DNA of 64,000 nucleotides, taken from NCBI GenBank assembly GCA_016946835.1, contig JACVTC010000075.1:415501-479500 (forward strand). The letters are read 5' to 3'. The translations under genes and the position numbers were made by a program. How positions within the stretch are numbered: the stretch's first letter is position 1; each line of letters opens with the position of its first letter. The DNA is from Neocallimastix lanati (nom. inval.) (Eukaryota; Neocallimastigomycota; Neocallimastigomycetes; Neocallimastigales; Neocallimastigaceae). The notes under the pieces were generated by a model. That model did not search any database. It saw nothing but the letters and a program-made list of their open reading frames with translations, and was not told where the DNA came from. Below are positions 48,546 through 62,020 of the stretch, one piece after another.

Positions 48546-51500
48546 TATTTAAATATAAATAGGTAGGTTTAAAATATTTAAAAAATTTATCTATAATGTA
48601 TTTTTTTTCTTGTATTTAAATTATATAAATTATTATTTTTATATATATCTATATTTGAAGTATTTATTTGATGGATTGTTTCTAATTACTACTACTTATT
48701 ATTGTTATTAATATTCTAATATGTGAAAAAAAAAATAAATATATAAAATGGTTATATTATAAAAAATTAATAATAATATCAATAAGTAAGTAATTTAAAC
48801 AAATTTAAACAGATTTAAATAGATAAAATAACAAAATGATAAAATAATAAAAAAAATAAAAAATAAAAAATAAAAAATTATATTTAAAAAAAAAAAAAAT
48901 AAAATAAAAAAAAATAAAAATTATTATTATATAAAATTTTTAATTAAAGTAAAAAATAATAAATGATCTTAATATATTATAATTATAATGAAATATGTAT
49001 AATTAATTTTTCAAAAAAAAATATTCACATAGAAAGCTAATAAAGCTTATAAACTATGGATTAATTAATTAAGCCATAAAAAGTAAAAAAAAAAAAAAAA
49101 ATAAAAATAAAAATAAAAATAAAAAATAAAATAATTTTGAGTTTATGGATTTCTTATTTTTAATATTAAAAATTATTTATTTATTTATTATTTATTTATA
49201 TTTATTAATATATTTATTAATTTAATATTCATTTATTCATTTATTTATTAACATTCATTAGTAATTAATATTTATTAATAAATACTCTTTTTATTATTAT
49301 TTAATTATTATTGATTTTTGATTATTTAATTATTTATTATTTATTAATAAATACTCTTTTTATTATTTATTATTTATTACAATTATTATTATTATTACTA
49401 TTATTATTATTATGATTATTATGATTATAATTAATAAATGAATGAAACAGAATATATATTTATTTCAAATGAATAAATATCAAATAATTAATATCAAATA
49501 ATTAATATCAAATAATTAATATCAAATAATTAATAAATATCAAGTAATTAATAAATATCTAATAATTAATAAATATCTAATAATTAATAAATATCAAGTA
49601 ATTAATAAATATCAAATAATAATTAATTATGGTAATAATTTAACATACTCAAAATAAAAAAAAATAAAGATTGCTATTTAAATAGATTAAATTAATTAAA
49701 TATATATCAATATATGTCAATATATATAATATATATAATAGGATGGCTAGTACTCTCATATTCATGTCTTCTATTATAATTATTAAAGTTTTATAAAAAA
49801 AGATACTAGTAATTATAATTATATTGATAATTAATAAATAAATAATAAATAATAAATAAATAATAAATAATAAATAAATAATAAATAATAAATAATAAAT
49901 AAATAATAAATAATAAATAATAAATAAATAATAAATAAATAATAAATAATAATAATAAATATAATAATAATAAATAATAAATAAATAATAAATAATAAAT
50001 AAATAATAAATAATTGAATAATAAATAATATAATAATAAATAAATAATAGATAATCATAAATAAATAATTGAATAATAAATAATAAATAATAAATAAATA
50101 ATAAATAATTGAATAATAAATAATTGAAATAATAAATAATAAATAATTAAATAATAAATAATTGAATAATAAATAATAAATATTGAATAATTGAATAATA
50201 AATAATAAATAATTAAATAATTATATTGATAATCATGATAATGATAATAATAATAATGATAATAATGATAATAATTAAAATAATTATATTGATAATAATG
50301 ATAATAATTAAAATAATAATAATAGTTGTGCATTAATAATTATAATGAAAGTAAAGTTATTAAAGAATAAAGATAGTTTTAAATAGATATGACCTTAAAT
50401 TTTATTTCAATAATTGAGAGACGAGCATCATGCACATTATAAATATTTGTTTATTTACCAAATTATAATGAATTTTTACTTCAGTAGATGGGTACAGTGA
50501 AATAAAAATTAAATGCAGTTAAACCGATGAAAATAATTTTATAAATGCATTTAGTATTTTTTTATTTATCTCTCTATCTATCTATCTATTTATTAATATT
50601 TATTTATTTATCTATTTATTTATTAATCATTTATTTATTAATCATTTATTTATTTATTTATTTATTTATTTATTCATTCTCAATACGTACATTACATTAC
50701 ATTAAAAAATTAAGGTTAAATTTTATTTTAATTATAATAAATAATAAATAATTAATTAAATAATAAATAATAAAAAGAGTATTTATTAATAAATAATAAA
50801 TAATAAATAATAAAAAGAGTATTTATTAATGAATATTAAATAATAAATAATAAAAAGAGTATTTATTAATAAATAATAATATAAAAAGAATATTTATTAA
50901 TAAATAATAATATAAAAAGAATATTTATTAATAAATAATAATATAAAAAGAATATTTATTAATAAATAATAATATAAAAAGAATATTTATTAATAATTAA
51001 ATCATTAAATATAAAAAAAAAAAAAAGGAAATCAAAGAAATTAAAAAAAGTTTTTTGAACATAAAGTTAATTTAGCCATGCAGAAAGTCAAAAAATCAAA
51101 AATTTCACCATCATCAAATAGAGTTAAAATTAAAATTAAAATTAAAAAAAAAAAAAATAAAAAATTTTTAATTAATTAGTTTTGGATTAATTAATTTTTA
51201 TTTAATACAGAATTTAAATTTAAATTTAAAAAAAAAAATTAAAAAAAATTTTTATTTTATTTTATTTTATTCTCATAGTTAAGATCTAACCCTTATAAAT
51301 AAAATAATAATAAAATAATAATAAATAATAAATACATTTTATGTTATTTTTTCTTTATTTTTTTATATAAAATATTTTAATTTATTCTACTTTAAATTAT
51401 TTCTAATTATTCTATCATTCTTTTTTTTCTTATTATTATTTTTTTTTATAAATAAAAGAGTTTATATTTTTTTTATATATATTTTTGACATTTTGGTATT

Positions 51501-51996
51501 TATTTCATAAATTTACACTATTTATAATATTTATTCTATGCATAATACTGTATATAATTAATTTAAATGATTTATTTATGAATATTTAAGTTACACTATA
51601 CGAATGAATTAAATAAAGTCTGAAAGGTTCTTTTCTATTTTATATACTATAACTTTTAATATATATATACATATTTTTTTTTTTGTTATTACTCTTTGAC
51701 ATATAGATATTAATTATTCATTAATTAATAAGATTAATTAATGGCATTCATTTTATTATTTTAATTATTACTTATTGATACAAACATCTTTTTCAATCAC
51801 TATCTTATTATTAGTTTATATTTATTCTCTTAAATGTTCTCATAAATAAATATGAAAAAGCTGACAGATAAAAGATAACCATAATATTAATAAATAATAA
51901 ATAATCAATAATTGAATAATCCTAGATAATAATTAATAAAATGGAACGAATTAACATTAAATAATTGAATATTACTAATAATACTAATAATACTAA
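48546..51996. other. simple-sequence desert with several short satellites
   Basis: No gene. Notable tracts: ATATCAAATAATTA-type repeats (49490-49620), TAAATAA/TAATAA mixtures (49830-50230), GATAAT/AATAAT at 50220-50320, TTTATTTATC/A at 50560-50675, and a repeat of about 31 bp containing AAAAAGARTATTTATTAATAA (about 50750-51000, at least six copies). A 1:1 mixture of phase shifts makes long false reading frames here. Confidence 0.8.
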
Positions 51997-52960
51997 TAAT
52001 TAATGAATAATAAAATAATTAATAAATAATAAAATAATTAATGAATAATAAAATAATTAATAAATAATAAAATAATTAATGAATAATAAAATAATTAATG
52101 AATAATAAAATAATTAATAAATAATAAAATAATTAATGAATAATAAAATAATTAATAAATAATAAAATAATTAATGAATAATAAAATAATTAATAAATAA
52201 TAAAATAATTAATGAATAATAAAATAATTAATAAATAATAAAATAATTAATGAATAATAAAATAATTAATGAATAATAAAATAATTAATAAATAATAAAA
52301 TAATTAATGAATAATAAAATAATTAATAAATAATAAAATAATTAATAAATAATAAAATAATTAATGAATAATAAAATAATTAATAAATAATAAAATAATT
52401 AATGAATAATAAAATAATTAATAAATAATAAAATAATTAATGAATAATAAAATAATTAATAAATAATAAAATAATTAATGAATAATAAAATAATTAATAA
52501 ATAATAAAATAATTAATGAATAATAAAATAATTAATGAATAATAAAATAATTAATGAATAATAAAATAATTAATGAATAATAAAATAATTAATAAATAAT
52601 AAAATAATTAATAAATAATAAAATAATTAATAAATAATAAAATAATTAATAAATAATAAAATAATTAATGAATAATAAAATAATTAATAAATAATAAAAT
52701 AATTAATAAATAATAAAATAATTAATGAATAATAAAATAATTAATAAATAATAAAATAATTAATGAATAATAAAATAATTAATAAATAATAAAATAATTA
52801 ATGAATAATAAAATAATTAATAAATAATAAAATAATTAATGAATAATAAAATAATTAATAAATAATAAAATAATTAATAAATAATAAAATAATTAATGAA
52901 TAATAAAATAATTAATAAATAATAAAATAATTAATGAATAATAAAATAATTAATGAATTA
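51997..52960. repeat. 19-bp satellite, 50 full units, alternating single-base variants
   Basis: The unit is TAATTAATRAATAATAAAA. Fifty consecutive units start exactly every 19 bases from 51997 with no insertion or deletion; a partial unit follows at 52947. Position 9 is A or G and is the only variable base. Long stretches alternate G,A,G,A, giving a 38-bp dimer, with occasional GG, AA, GGGG and AAAA slips. Confidence 0.97.
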
Positions 52961-53520
52961 ATTGAATAATTGCATAATTATTAAGAAAGAATTAAAGGAA
53001 GAGGTTACAATAAATCATTTTATTATTAAATAATTTACAGAATCTTTTAAATTATTATTAATTAAATGAATTTTTTTTTTTTAATTTATTTTACTAACAT
53101 TTATGGTGTATCATTCATTCCATTTCATTGGTCAAAATCTTATAATTAAATTATTCAGCCAATGACTGTCATTTCAATAGTCTAAAAAAAAAAATTTTAT
53201 TGATTCTATAAATATAAAAAAAAAAAAACAAAAAAACTATTATATTTAATTATTTTATTATTATTCTCTATATTTAACTATTTTATTATCATTATATTTA
53301 ATATATATTAATATATATATTTAATATATATATATATATATTAATATATAATTATATATCTTATTGTATATATAACATATATATGTCGTATTTAATTATA
53401 TTAATCTCTATAGATTTAAATATATTAATAGTTATTTCATTATTACATTTATTTTATATTTTGTAATAATTTTTATATTTACATAATTCTATTAATTTTA
53501 TTTATATTGTTATTCTAGTT

Positions 53521-53670
53521 TTATTATATATTATATATATATATAAATGTAAAAATTCACATATATTTGTTTACATAGTTCTATATAATTATTTATTATT
53601 ATATATTATATATATATATAAATGTAAAAATTCACATATATTTGTTTACATAGTTCTATATAATTATTTA
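53521..53670. repeat. 75-bp tandem duplication
   Basis: The segment beginning TTATTATATATTATATATAT and containing TGTAAAAATTCACATATATT is repeated immediately with a period of 75 bases (53521 and 53596) and looks identical. Degenerate derivatives (TATATAATTATTTATACTATAT) continue to about 54000. Confidence 0.9.
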
Positions 53671-54000
53671 TAATATATATATGGAATATTATATAATTTT
53701 ATTTAATTATTTAAAATATATATATATAGAATATTATATCATTCTATATAATTATTTATACTATATGGAATATTATATAATTCTATATAATTATTTATAC
53801 TATATATAGAGTATTGGATAGTTCAATATTGGATAGTTTTATATAATTTTTTATAATATATATAGAATTATATGGTTTTATATAATTAGTTCTATCTATT
53901 TAGTTATAATTTATATATATATAGAATATAGAATATTGGATAGTTTTATATAATTAGTTCTATATATGATAAATCATATATAATATAGATAGAATAATCA

Positions 54001-54844
54001 ATTTTAATGCTATCGTTTAAAGAGTATTCTAATTTTTAATCATCATCATCTCCAATTTTAATTAATATTTCTTTAAAAAAAAAAAAAGAGGGATTGATGT
54101 GGTAGGCAGACTTCCTCTTGTAATTTTTTTTTTTTGGTTATTTTGGTTATTTTGTTAAATTAAAATAGTATAAAATTATTTATTTTTGGTTATTCCATAC
54201 TCATGAATTTGTTACCAGTTAAAAAGTAAAAAATAAAAAGAAAAAAATAAAAAAGCGGGAGATTTAACGTTCTTTTTCTCTTCTCTCTTTTTTTCTTTTC
54301 TTTTCTTTTTATGTTATGTATTAATAAATTTTTTTTTTTTTTATACAGTGAATAAATTTAATTTAATTTAATTTAATGACAACTAAAAAAAAAAAAAAAA
54401 TTTTTTTTTAAATGGAAAAAAATAAATTAATTATAGAAATAAAGTTAACAAAAGAGGAATAAAAATATTCCAAAGAAGAAGGGAAAAACTTTTTTTTATT
54501 TTTTAAATTTTTATTTTATTATTTTTTAAATTTTTATTAATTATTTGATTTTAAAATGATTTGCTTTAATTTTAAGATTGCATTTAAACACTTTTATTTG
54601 AGAATTGAAAAAAAGTTAGAATAGGATAAAAAAAAAGTTAAAAAAAAAAAAACTTAAAATGTGACAGCGTATTTTAGAGTTGAAAAAAGTTTGAATAGGA
54701 TTTAAATAAAAAAAAGTTAAAAAAATTAAAAAAAATAAAAAAAATAAAATAAAATTAGATCAAAAGTAATATCTAAAAATCTTTAAAAAAAAAAAAATAC
54801 TTAAAAAAAAGACTAATTGAAGAATAAGTATTCAAATGTGTGAA

Positions 54845-54917
<73 letters not shown>

Positions 54918-56715
54918 AATTAATAAATAAGTGAATTAATGACAATTTAAATAAATTCTCAATAATAAAAGAAATTAGTTTTCGGAATTTTTATTTTATT
55001 AAGTATTACCTATTTAAGTATAATTTATAATTAAATTATACATATATAGTTAATATAAAATAACCAAAAAAAAATTAATTAATAATAATAATATTATTAT
55101 TATTAGTAAATTCTATTTAATTATTTAATTTATTATTCATTTATTCATTTATTCACTTATTTATTCTGTAAAAATTAAAACTATAATTATTATATATATT
55201 ATTGTATTATTATAAATTTGACAATTGTTAATCCATATTCTTTTAATATAATTGCGTATCAATAAATAAATAAAATCGTAATGTATTTCAAAAAATGTGG
55301 CGTTTAATAAAATAAATAAATAAAATAATTATAATAATAATAATAATAAATAAAATAATTTAATGGAAAAAATAAATGTGTTAATAATTAATAAGATCTT
55401 AAATATTTTTGACATTAAATAAAGTATTTTCATAGCGCCTTTTATATTTGTTATATTAAAAAAAAAAAGAAAAAAAACAGATTAATTAATATTTATTTAA
55501 TATATTAAAGAATTAAAACATTAAAAAAAAAAAAAAAGAGAATTGACCATATAAAAATATTTAATTATCTGCATAGTAGTAATTAAATATCAGTTGAATC
55601 AATACTACAATGTTGTGGTGTTAAATTAAAAATTTTAAAAGCTACAATAGACAAACTTTAACAAATTACACCACTTCCAATAATTAATTAATGAATATAT
55701 GAAAAATAATGATGATTTCAGAATGTTTCAGTGTTACATTTCACTAAGTGGCGCATTGCTATAGTCAAATGAATAAATAAAAAATAATTCTTTTTTTTTT
55801 TTTTTTTTTTTAATGCTATGAACTTTTTATTGAAGAAAACTATTGTTAATAATAATAATAAAAAAAAAAAAAAAAGGAAGAAAAAAAAAAAATAATTGTA
55901 TATATATATATATATTTTATACAAGAAAGGGAACATACTTTTATTGTTTAAAAAATAAAAAAATAAATGAATAAATGAATAAAAAATAAAATATAAATAA
56001 TTTCAACTAAAACATAAAAAAAGTCTTATTTTATAAAATAAGAAATTTTATTTAATTATTATTTTAATATTGTCTTAATAATAGTTTTTAAATAATTATT
56101 AATTCTAGCTAAAAACTTATATTTTTTAACAATAAAATAATAATTAACTATACAAAAATATTCATAAAAACAATATATATACATACATATATATATTTTA
56201 TTTTATGTTTGTTTTAATACTATTAAAATAACGAATTAATAATATTTAATTATAAAAATATTCTTTAATACTTTTTTAAAAATTATTTTGTAATATTTTG
56301 TTAAGAGTCAGGAATTTATAGTTTTATAATTATGTCAAATATATTAATATATTTTATGCAAAAGAGAATATGAAGTAAAAAAAAAAAAAAAAGATTTTTT
56401 TTATATAATTAGTATAAAGAATTAGTTTAAGTAAATTTCCTTTAATATTTTATTTTTTTTTTTATTTTATTTTGCCTATTACCCTACCCCCTTAAAATCA
56501 AATATTTCTAAAAGGATTTTTATAGATTTGAATTGTCTCATCATTAAAATAGTATTGATAAAAAAAGTTTAATAATTATAGCTTTTATCAATAATGCTAT
56601 TATTTAAAATTTAAAGAAGAAGAATCTTTATAAAAAAAAAAAAAAAAAAAAAACTAAAAAGAACTTGACGAAATTAACGTTTTTTAATTAAATATTATAA
56701 AAATATGGAAGCATG

Positions 56716-56748
<33 letters not shown>

Positions 56749-57525
56749 AAAAAAAAAGTAATAAAGATAATTTTTAATTATGTTGAATTATTGTTTTGTT
56801 AATTTTTTTTTTTATATTAGATGATTTTAAATATTAAAATAATTGATTAAATAAAAGATAATTAAAAAAAAAAATTAATAGATAGGACCAAATGAAAAAT
56901 GATCATTAAAATATCAGTTGTAAAAATTTTTTAATATATCAATAATTAAAATTTATTCCTAAAAAAAAAAAAAAAAAAAAAATTAATTATTGAAAAATTT
57001 TAATTATCATTGAATTAGGTTAGCTTAAAAATCTTAAAAAATATATATATATATGTATATATATTTAAAATTAGCTATTATTACCTAATTATTATAATAT
57101 TATTTATAGAGAGTTAAATTATTTTATTATTTTCAAATATAAAATTCATAATTTGAATTAATAATTATTTAAAAACCAGTATTAAGACAATATTAAAATA
57201 AAAATAAAAAAAAAGTTCAAAAATACAATATGCTGTAGTAGACTTATTTAGTGTTTTAATCTTTTATTTATTTATTTGTAATTTGTTATTTGTTATTTGA
57301 TTTCTTATTTTATTTATTTATTATTATTATTTTTTTTTCTTGTTTATTTTTTATTCATTTATTCATGTCAATAATGCCACTTGGCCGAGTGTAACATTTT
57401 ACTACCTCTAAGATTATTTAAACTAACCTAATTTAATAAGAATTAAAATACTTTGAGGCTTTACTTTTTTTTTTTTTTTTTTTTGGAATAGATTTTAATT
57501 ATTAATAAATCATCAAAATTATTTA

Positions 57526-57565
<40 letters not shown>

Positions 57566-57660
57566 TAATTATTATTTAAATATTATTTATTTATTTAAAT
57601 AGATATCTATACAAGATATTAGTTTTATGATAATTTTTTTTTATCAATTAAAAAAATTTA
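54001..57660. other. intergenic; includes a possible inverted-repeat-bounded element
   Basis: No gene. (AAAT)n occurs at 54843-54912, with poly-A at 56634-56653 and 56719-56747. TGTTACATTTCACTAAGTGG at about 55734 and the reverse complement of 57372-57400 (TGTTACACTCGGCCAAGTGG) are similar inverted sequences about 1.65 kb apart. Confidence 0.6.
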
Positions 57661-57779
57661 TTTAATTATGAATATTTATGTTTATTTATTTATATAGTTG
57701 TTTTATGTTTTCTATCATAAATAATATTAAAATTTACTTAATTGTTTTTTATATTTTATCATACATACATCTTTTTTTT

Positions 57780-58520
57780 TTTGATTACATTGTTGACGGA
57801 CTAATCAAATCACCATTATCTCCTTTGACGAAGGTTTTAGGAAAGGAGGATAGCGACAATGATTCAATCAATGTGAAAATGGTTGGATATCTCAAGCCAT
57901 AGGATAAAACTTGAGGATCAAATAGGGTTCTTGTTTTTTGGGACAGAAAATTTTTTGTTTTCTTGTTCAACGCCCCCACCCCCTGAAAAACACAAAAATG
58001 CAAAAAAAATGTTTGGTTATACTACAACCTAGAATGTTTATGTTTATGTTTCTGTTTGTTCTCAGGCCGGTTTCTTTTACCTACAAATTGGTTATGTTAT
58101 GTGTCCATTTCGACACAGCTAAGCTAAGTGGGAAAATTCTTAAAAATCATTAAAAGGGGGCTTCTTTTAAATTATTAATAATCTGCCTGGTCTCTTGATG
58201 ACACAAATATCGATCAGGGAACCATTATTATGTGTGACGCATATAATCCATCTTCAATCATCATGTATGTTAGGTTAAAAAAACTAACAGAGTTTATTGT
58301 CACCTCATTTAAAAATTCAGGTAAATGTCTTGGAATTATGAATTCAAATACGAAATGAATTTGAGTTTGACCTTGACTGTTTGCGACAATGCCTAAAATG
58401 ATCAAAAGTGGGTGAGAGATTTCACACGGTATTTCCAAGTAGTAAATAATAAATAATACTATCAATGTTAATGCTTTACTAAATGACTATGTCACGGACA
58501 TAATCATTAATTGCTATATC
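57780..58520 (-). pseudogene. unrecognised coding-like remnant in a less AT-rich island
   Basis: This block has clearly more G and C than its surroundings. A minus frame at 58214-58465 reads EIPCEISHPLLIILGIVANS and EFIIPRHLPEFLNEVTINSV, then FFNLTYMMIEDGLYASHIIM, and stops at a TGA, after which SIFVSSRDQADY continues the frame. Sense strand and identity of 57785-58003 are unclear because both strands have a short open frame (plus: SPLSPLTKVLGKEDSDND; minus: TRTLFDPQVLSYGLRYP). I do not recognise the protein. A transposon-derived ORF or a captured gene are both possible. Confidence 0.45.
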
Positions 58521-58858
58521 ATACTAGTAGATATATATAATCATTAATTACTATGTAATACTAGTTAGTATATATAATCATATAATGCTTAATGCTTTAT
58601 AAAATACTATATCATATATATCAACTATGGATACAATATTTTCTACATAAGAATACATATAACTAATATTAGTATTACAAATTACAAAAAAGCATAAAAA
58701 CGGGAACAATAGATGTGTTATAATTATCAAAGTAATAAATATAATTTATTACTAATACATTTAACTATTATATATGTTACATATAAATTATATATATAAT
58801 AATAAAATTAATAACATAATATCAATACTTTGAGTCTAATACATATAATCATAAACAT

Positions 58859-58892
58859 ATAAAATAAAAATAAAAATAAAAATAAAAATAAA

Positions 58893-58923
<31 letters not shown>

Positions 58924-58957
58924 TAAAAATAAAAATAAAAATAAAAATAAAAATAAA

Positions 58958-58988
<31 letters not shown>

Positions 58989-59138
58989 TAAAAATAAAAA
59001 TAAAAATAAAAACAAACCAAAGGAAATAAAAATAAAAATAAAAATAAAAATAAAAATAAAAATAAAAATAAAAATAAAAATAAAAATAAAAATAAAAATA
59101 AAAATAAAAATAAAAATAAAAATAAAAATAAAAATAAA

Positions 59139-59169
<31 letters not shown>

Positions 59170-59191
59170 TAAAAATAAAAATAAAAATAAA

Positions 59192-59222
<31 letters not shown>

Positions 59223-59448
59223 TAAAAATAAAAATAAAAATAAAAACAAACCAAAGGAAATAAAAATAAAAATAAAAATAAAAATAAAAATAAAAACAAA
59301 CCAAAGGAAATAAAAATAAAAATAAAAACAAACCAAAGGAAATAAAAATAAAAATAAAAATAAAAATAAACCAAAGGAAATAAAAATAAAAATAAAAACA
59401 AACCAAAGGAAATAAAAATAAAAATAAAAATAAAAATAAAAATACAAT
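58859..59448. repeat. (TAAAAA)n hexanucleotide array with CAAACCAAAGGAAA interruptions
   Basis: The array is about 590 bp of TAAAAA units, punctuated by a (C/T)AAACCAAAGGAAA module at about 59012, 59247, 59297, 59328, 59366 and 59398. It is followed by (AAAT)n to about 59555. Very long Phe/Leu/Tyr frames on the minus strand here are artefacts. Confidence 0.97.
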
Positions 59449-59452
59449 AAAA

Positions 59453-59935
<483 letters not shown>

Positions 59936-60088
59936 TTATTATTATTAAAACATGAATTTGTTATTAATAAATAACAATATAAAAGATTGGAATAAAATAT
60001 GAAAATTTCTTATATTATGTATATATATATATATATATATATTATTTAAGAATTTTTTTTATTAAAATTATATTAAATAACAAATATT

Positions 60089-61333
60089 TCATATAGGTGT
60101 AATATAATATTCAAGAACTTCAATGTAGTTTGAAATATTTTGAATGGATGCCATAATATATATATCATCCAAATCAAAATCAACGGAATATACATATTGG
60201 TCATTTACATATCCTTTAAGTGTCTTATTTCCTTTTTTAGTACATATTTCTAATTTAATTATATATATATCATTGTTTTTTAATTTAAATCTATATACTC
60301 TACTACCTGAATTCCATATTCCTCTATTAGTAAAAGATATTATATCTTTAAGTCTTAACGAATAGAAGTCTCCATTTAATTCTTTACCTATTCCTACTTC
60401 AAAATTTCCATATTGTTGTAATCCTATTTTAAATTTTATATTATATATAAGATTATCTTCTAATTTATTTTTTGATCGTAGTATTATTCTAGTTCCATTT
60501 TGTGCTATTTTTGTTCCTCTAGTATTATTATTAGTTAATTGATAACAAAAGCCATATGTATTATAGGTTTTATCACACCATTCAAATATACTCTGCGTAC
60601 TAAATAAATTTTTTAATTTTTTTAAAAAATTTTCATTTGTATAATTAATCATTATAGAAGACTGTTCTTTTATATAATTATCTAAATTAACATCAATCGC
60701 TTTTAAATCATTGTTAATTTCTTCATCATTTTCTTCTTTTTCATAATTTTCTTCTTTTTCATAATTTTCTTCTTCTTCATAATTTTCTTCTTCTTCATAA
60801 TTTTCTTCTTCTTCATTTTCTTTTTCTTTTTCATTAGCATTATAAATATTAAGACATAATTCTGCTAACTTACTTAAATCTAAGTCTTGAACCGAGATAT
60901 TATTTTCAGCCATGAATTCTTTATATCTTTTTAAAGTTGAAAAATCTCTTTTATACTTACTAATTAACTTATTATATTTTTCATGTAAATCATCCATAAA
61001 AATATTAGCCTTTTTATCTAATTCTTTAATAATATCAATTTTCAATTTTATTATTTTTTCTCTTTGATTTAATTCATGTTTTTCAAAAATTTCTAATAGT
61101 CTTTGTTCTTCCATATAATATTCGTTATAATCATCATTTTTAGTTTGAATTAAATTTTTCATTTCTTTTATTCTTATCATTTTATGCATAGAATGATTAT
61201 CAAAAAAGCATTCAGAACAAGCAAATTTATTATTTTCACTACATTTTTCATCAACACAAAATCCTATAATCTCTTTATTTTCGTGACCTTCAAATTTACA
61301 ATGAAGACATTTTAATTCAATAGAAGTATCCAT
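60089..61333 (-). CDS. B-box-like zinc / coiled-coil protein with a C-terminal beta-sandwich-like domain
   Basis: Intronless, 414 aa, starting MDTSIELKCLHCKFEG. The N-terminus has the Cys/His spacing of a B-box or related zinc module: C9, C12, H17, C26, C31, C39, C42, H47, H50. Residues about 60-150 are charged and heptad-like (coiled coil). Residues about 174-205 are tandem EEENYE/EKEENYE repeats. The last 160 residues read as alternating beta strands (IILRSKNKLEDNLIYNIKF, GNFEVGIGKE, FYSLRLKDII), suggesting a SPRY/PHR-like fold. The order resembles TRIM proteins without a RING, and to my eye similar zinc-plus-coiled-coil proteins of ciliates. Ligase activity is not supported. Function unknown. 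Confidence 0.75.
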   Translation of the reverse strand: MDTSIELKCLHCKFEGHENKEIIGFCVDEKCSENNKFACSECFFDNHSMHKMIRIKEMKNLIQTKNDDYNEYYMEEQRLLEIFEKHELNQREKIIKLKIDIIKELDKKANIFMDDLHEKYNKLISKYKRDFSTLKRYKEFMAENNISVQDLDLSKLAELCLNIYNANEKEKENEEEENYEEEENYEEEENYEKEENYEKEENDEEINNDLKAIDVNLDNYIKEQSSIMINYTNENFLKKLKNLFSTQSIFEWCDKTYNTYGFCYQLTNNNTRGTKIAQNGTRIILRSKNKLEDNLIYNIKFKIGLQQYGNFEVGIGKELNGDFYSLRLKDIISFTNRGIWNSGSRVYRFKLKNNDIYIIKLEICTKKGNKTLKGYVNDQYVYSVDFDLDDIYIMASIQNISNYIEVLEYYITPI

Positions 61334-62020
61334 TTATTTATTTATTTATTTATTTTTATTTTTTATTGTTTTTGTTTTTACTATTTCTGTGATTTCTTTT
61401 TATATGTATACTAAATTTTTTTTTTTTTTTAGGAAAGAAAAATAAAAAAAAAAAAAAAAATGCAGAATAAGATTATATAATTTAAAATAGTTATTGTTTC
61501 CGTTTAATTAATTCTTTCAATAAAATTTGAAAATTAATATGATTAGTTTAATTAAATATGTCCAAAACAAGTATTATATATAATTTTTTTTTTTGGATAT
61601 ATATTAATATTCAATTTTGGACATTAAATGATTTAAATAATTTAAAAAACCATAAATAATAATAAAATTTTATTTAGACAGAATTAATATAAATTTATTA
61701 TTTACAAAATATATTTTTTTTTATAAATTAATTATTATTTATATATTTTATAATATTATTAATATAAATATATTTTATAATATATTGACATACATTACAT
61801 AACATTCCCAGTTCATTAAGTATTATATATATATATATTTTATTACAAATAATGAAATAATAATAATAATTATATATATATTTTTTAACTATATATAGAT
61901 AATGAAATGTTGAATATTTTAATATTTTTTGTCTTTTCGAAAAAGTCATGTCTTTTATATAATTTATTAATTAAATTATTTTAAAATTATTTAAGCTGTA
62001 TATAGGAGGTGAATTAATAC
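61334..62020. other. intergenic, no gene seen
   Basis: The region upstream of the B-box-like gene starts with (ATTT)n directly before the ATG (61334-61360), then T runs and A/T sequence. A 73-codon frame at 61728-61949 is low-complexity Ile/Tyr/Asn and is not called. Confidence 0.6.

Noticed and set aside
49831-50333. Tyr/Ile/Leu/Phe-rich minus frames
   Set aside because: Produced by TAAATAA/TAATAA repeats; no protein character.
58808-59447. Three frames of 185-203 codons rich in Phe, Leu, Tyr and Ile
   Set aside because: They are translations of the (TAAAAA)n array, which has no stop in some frames; not genes.
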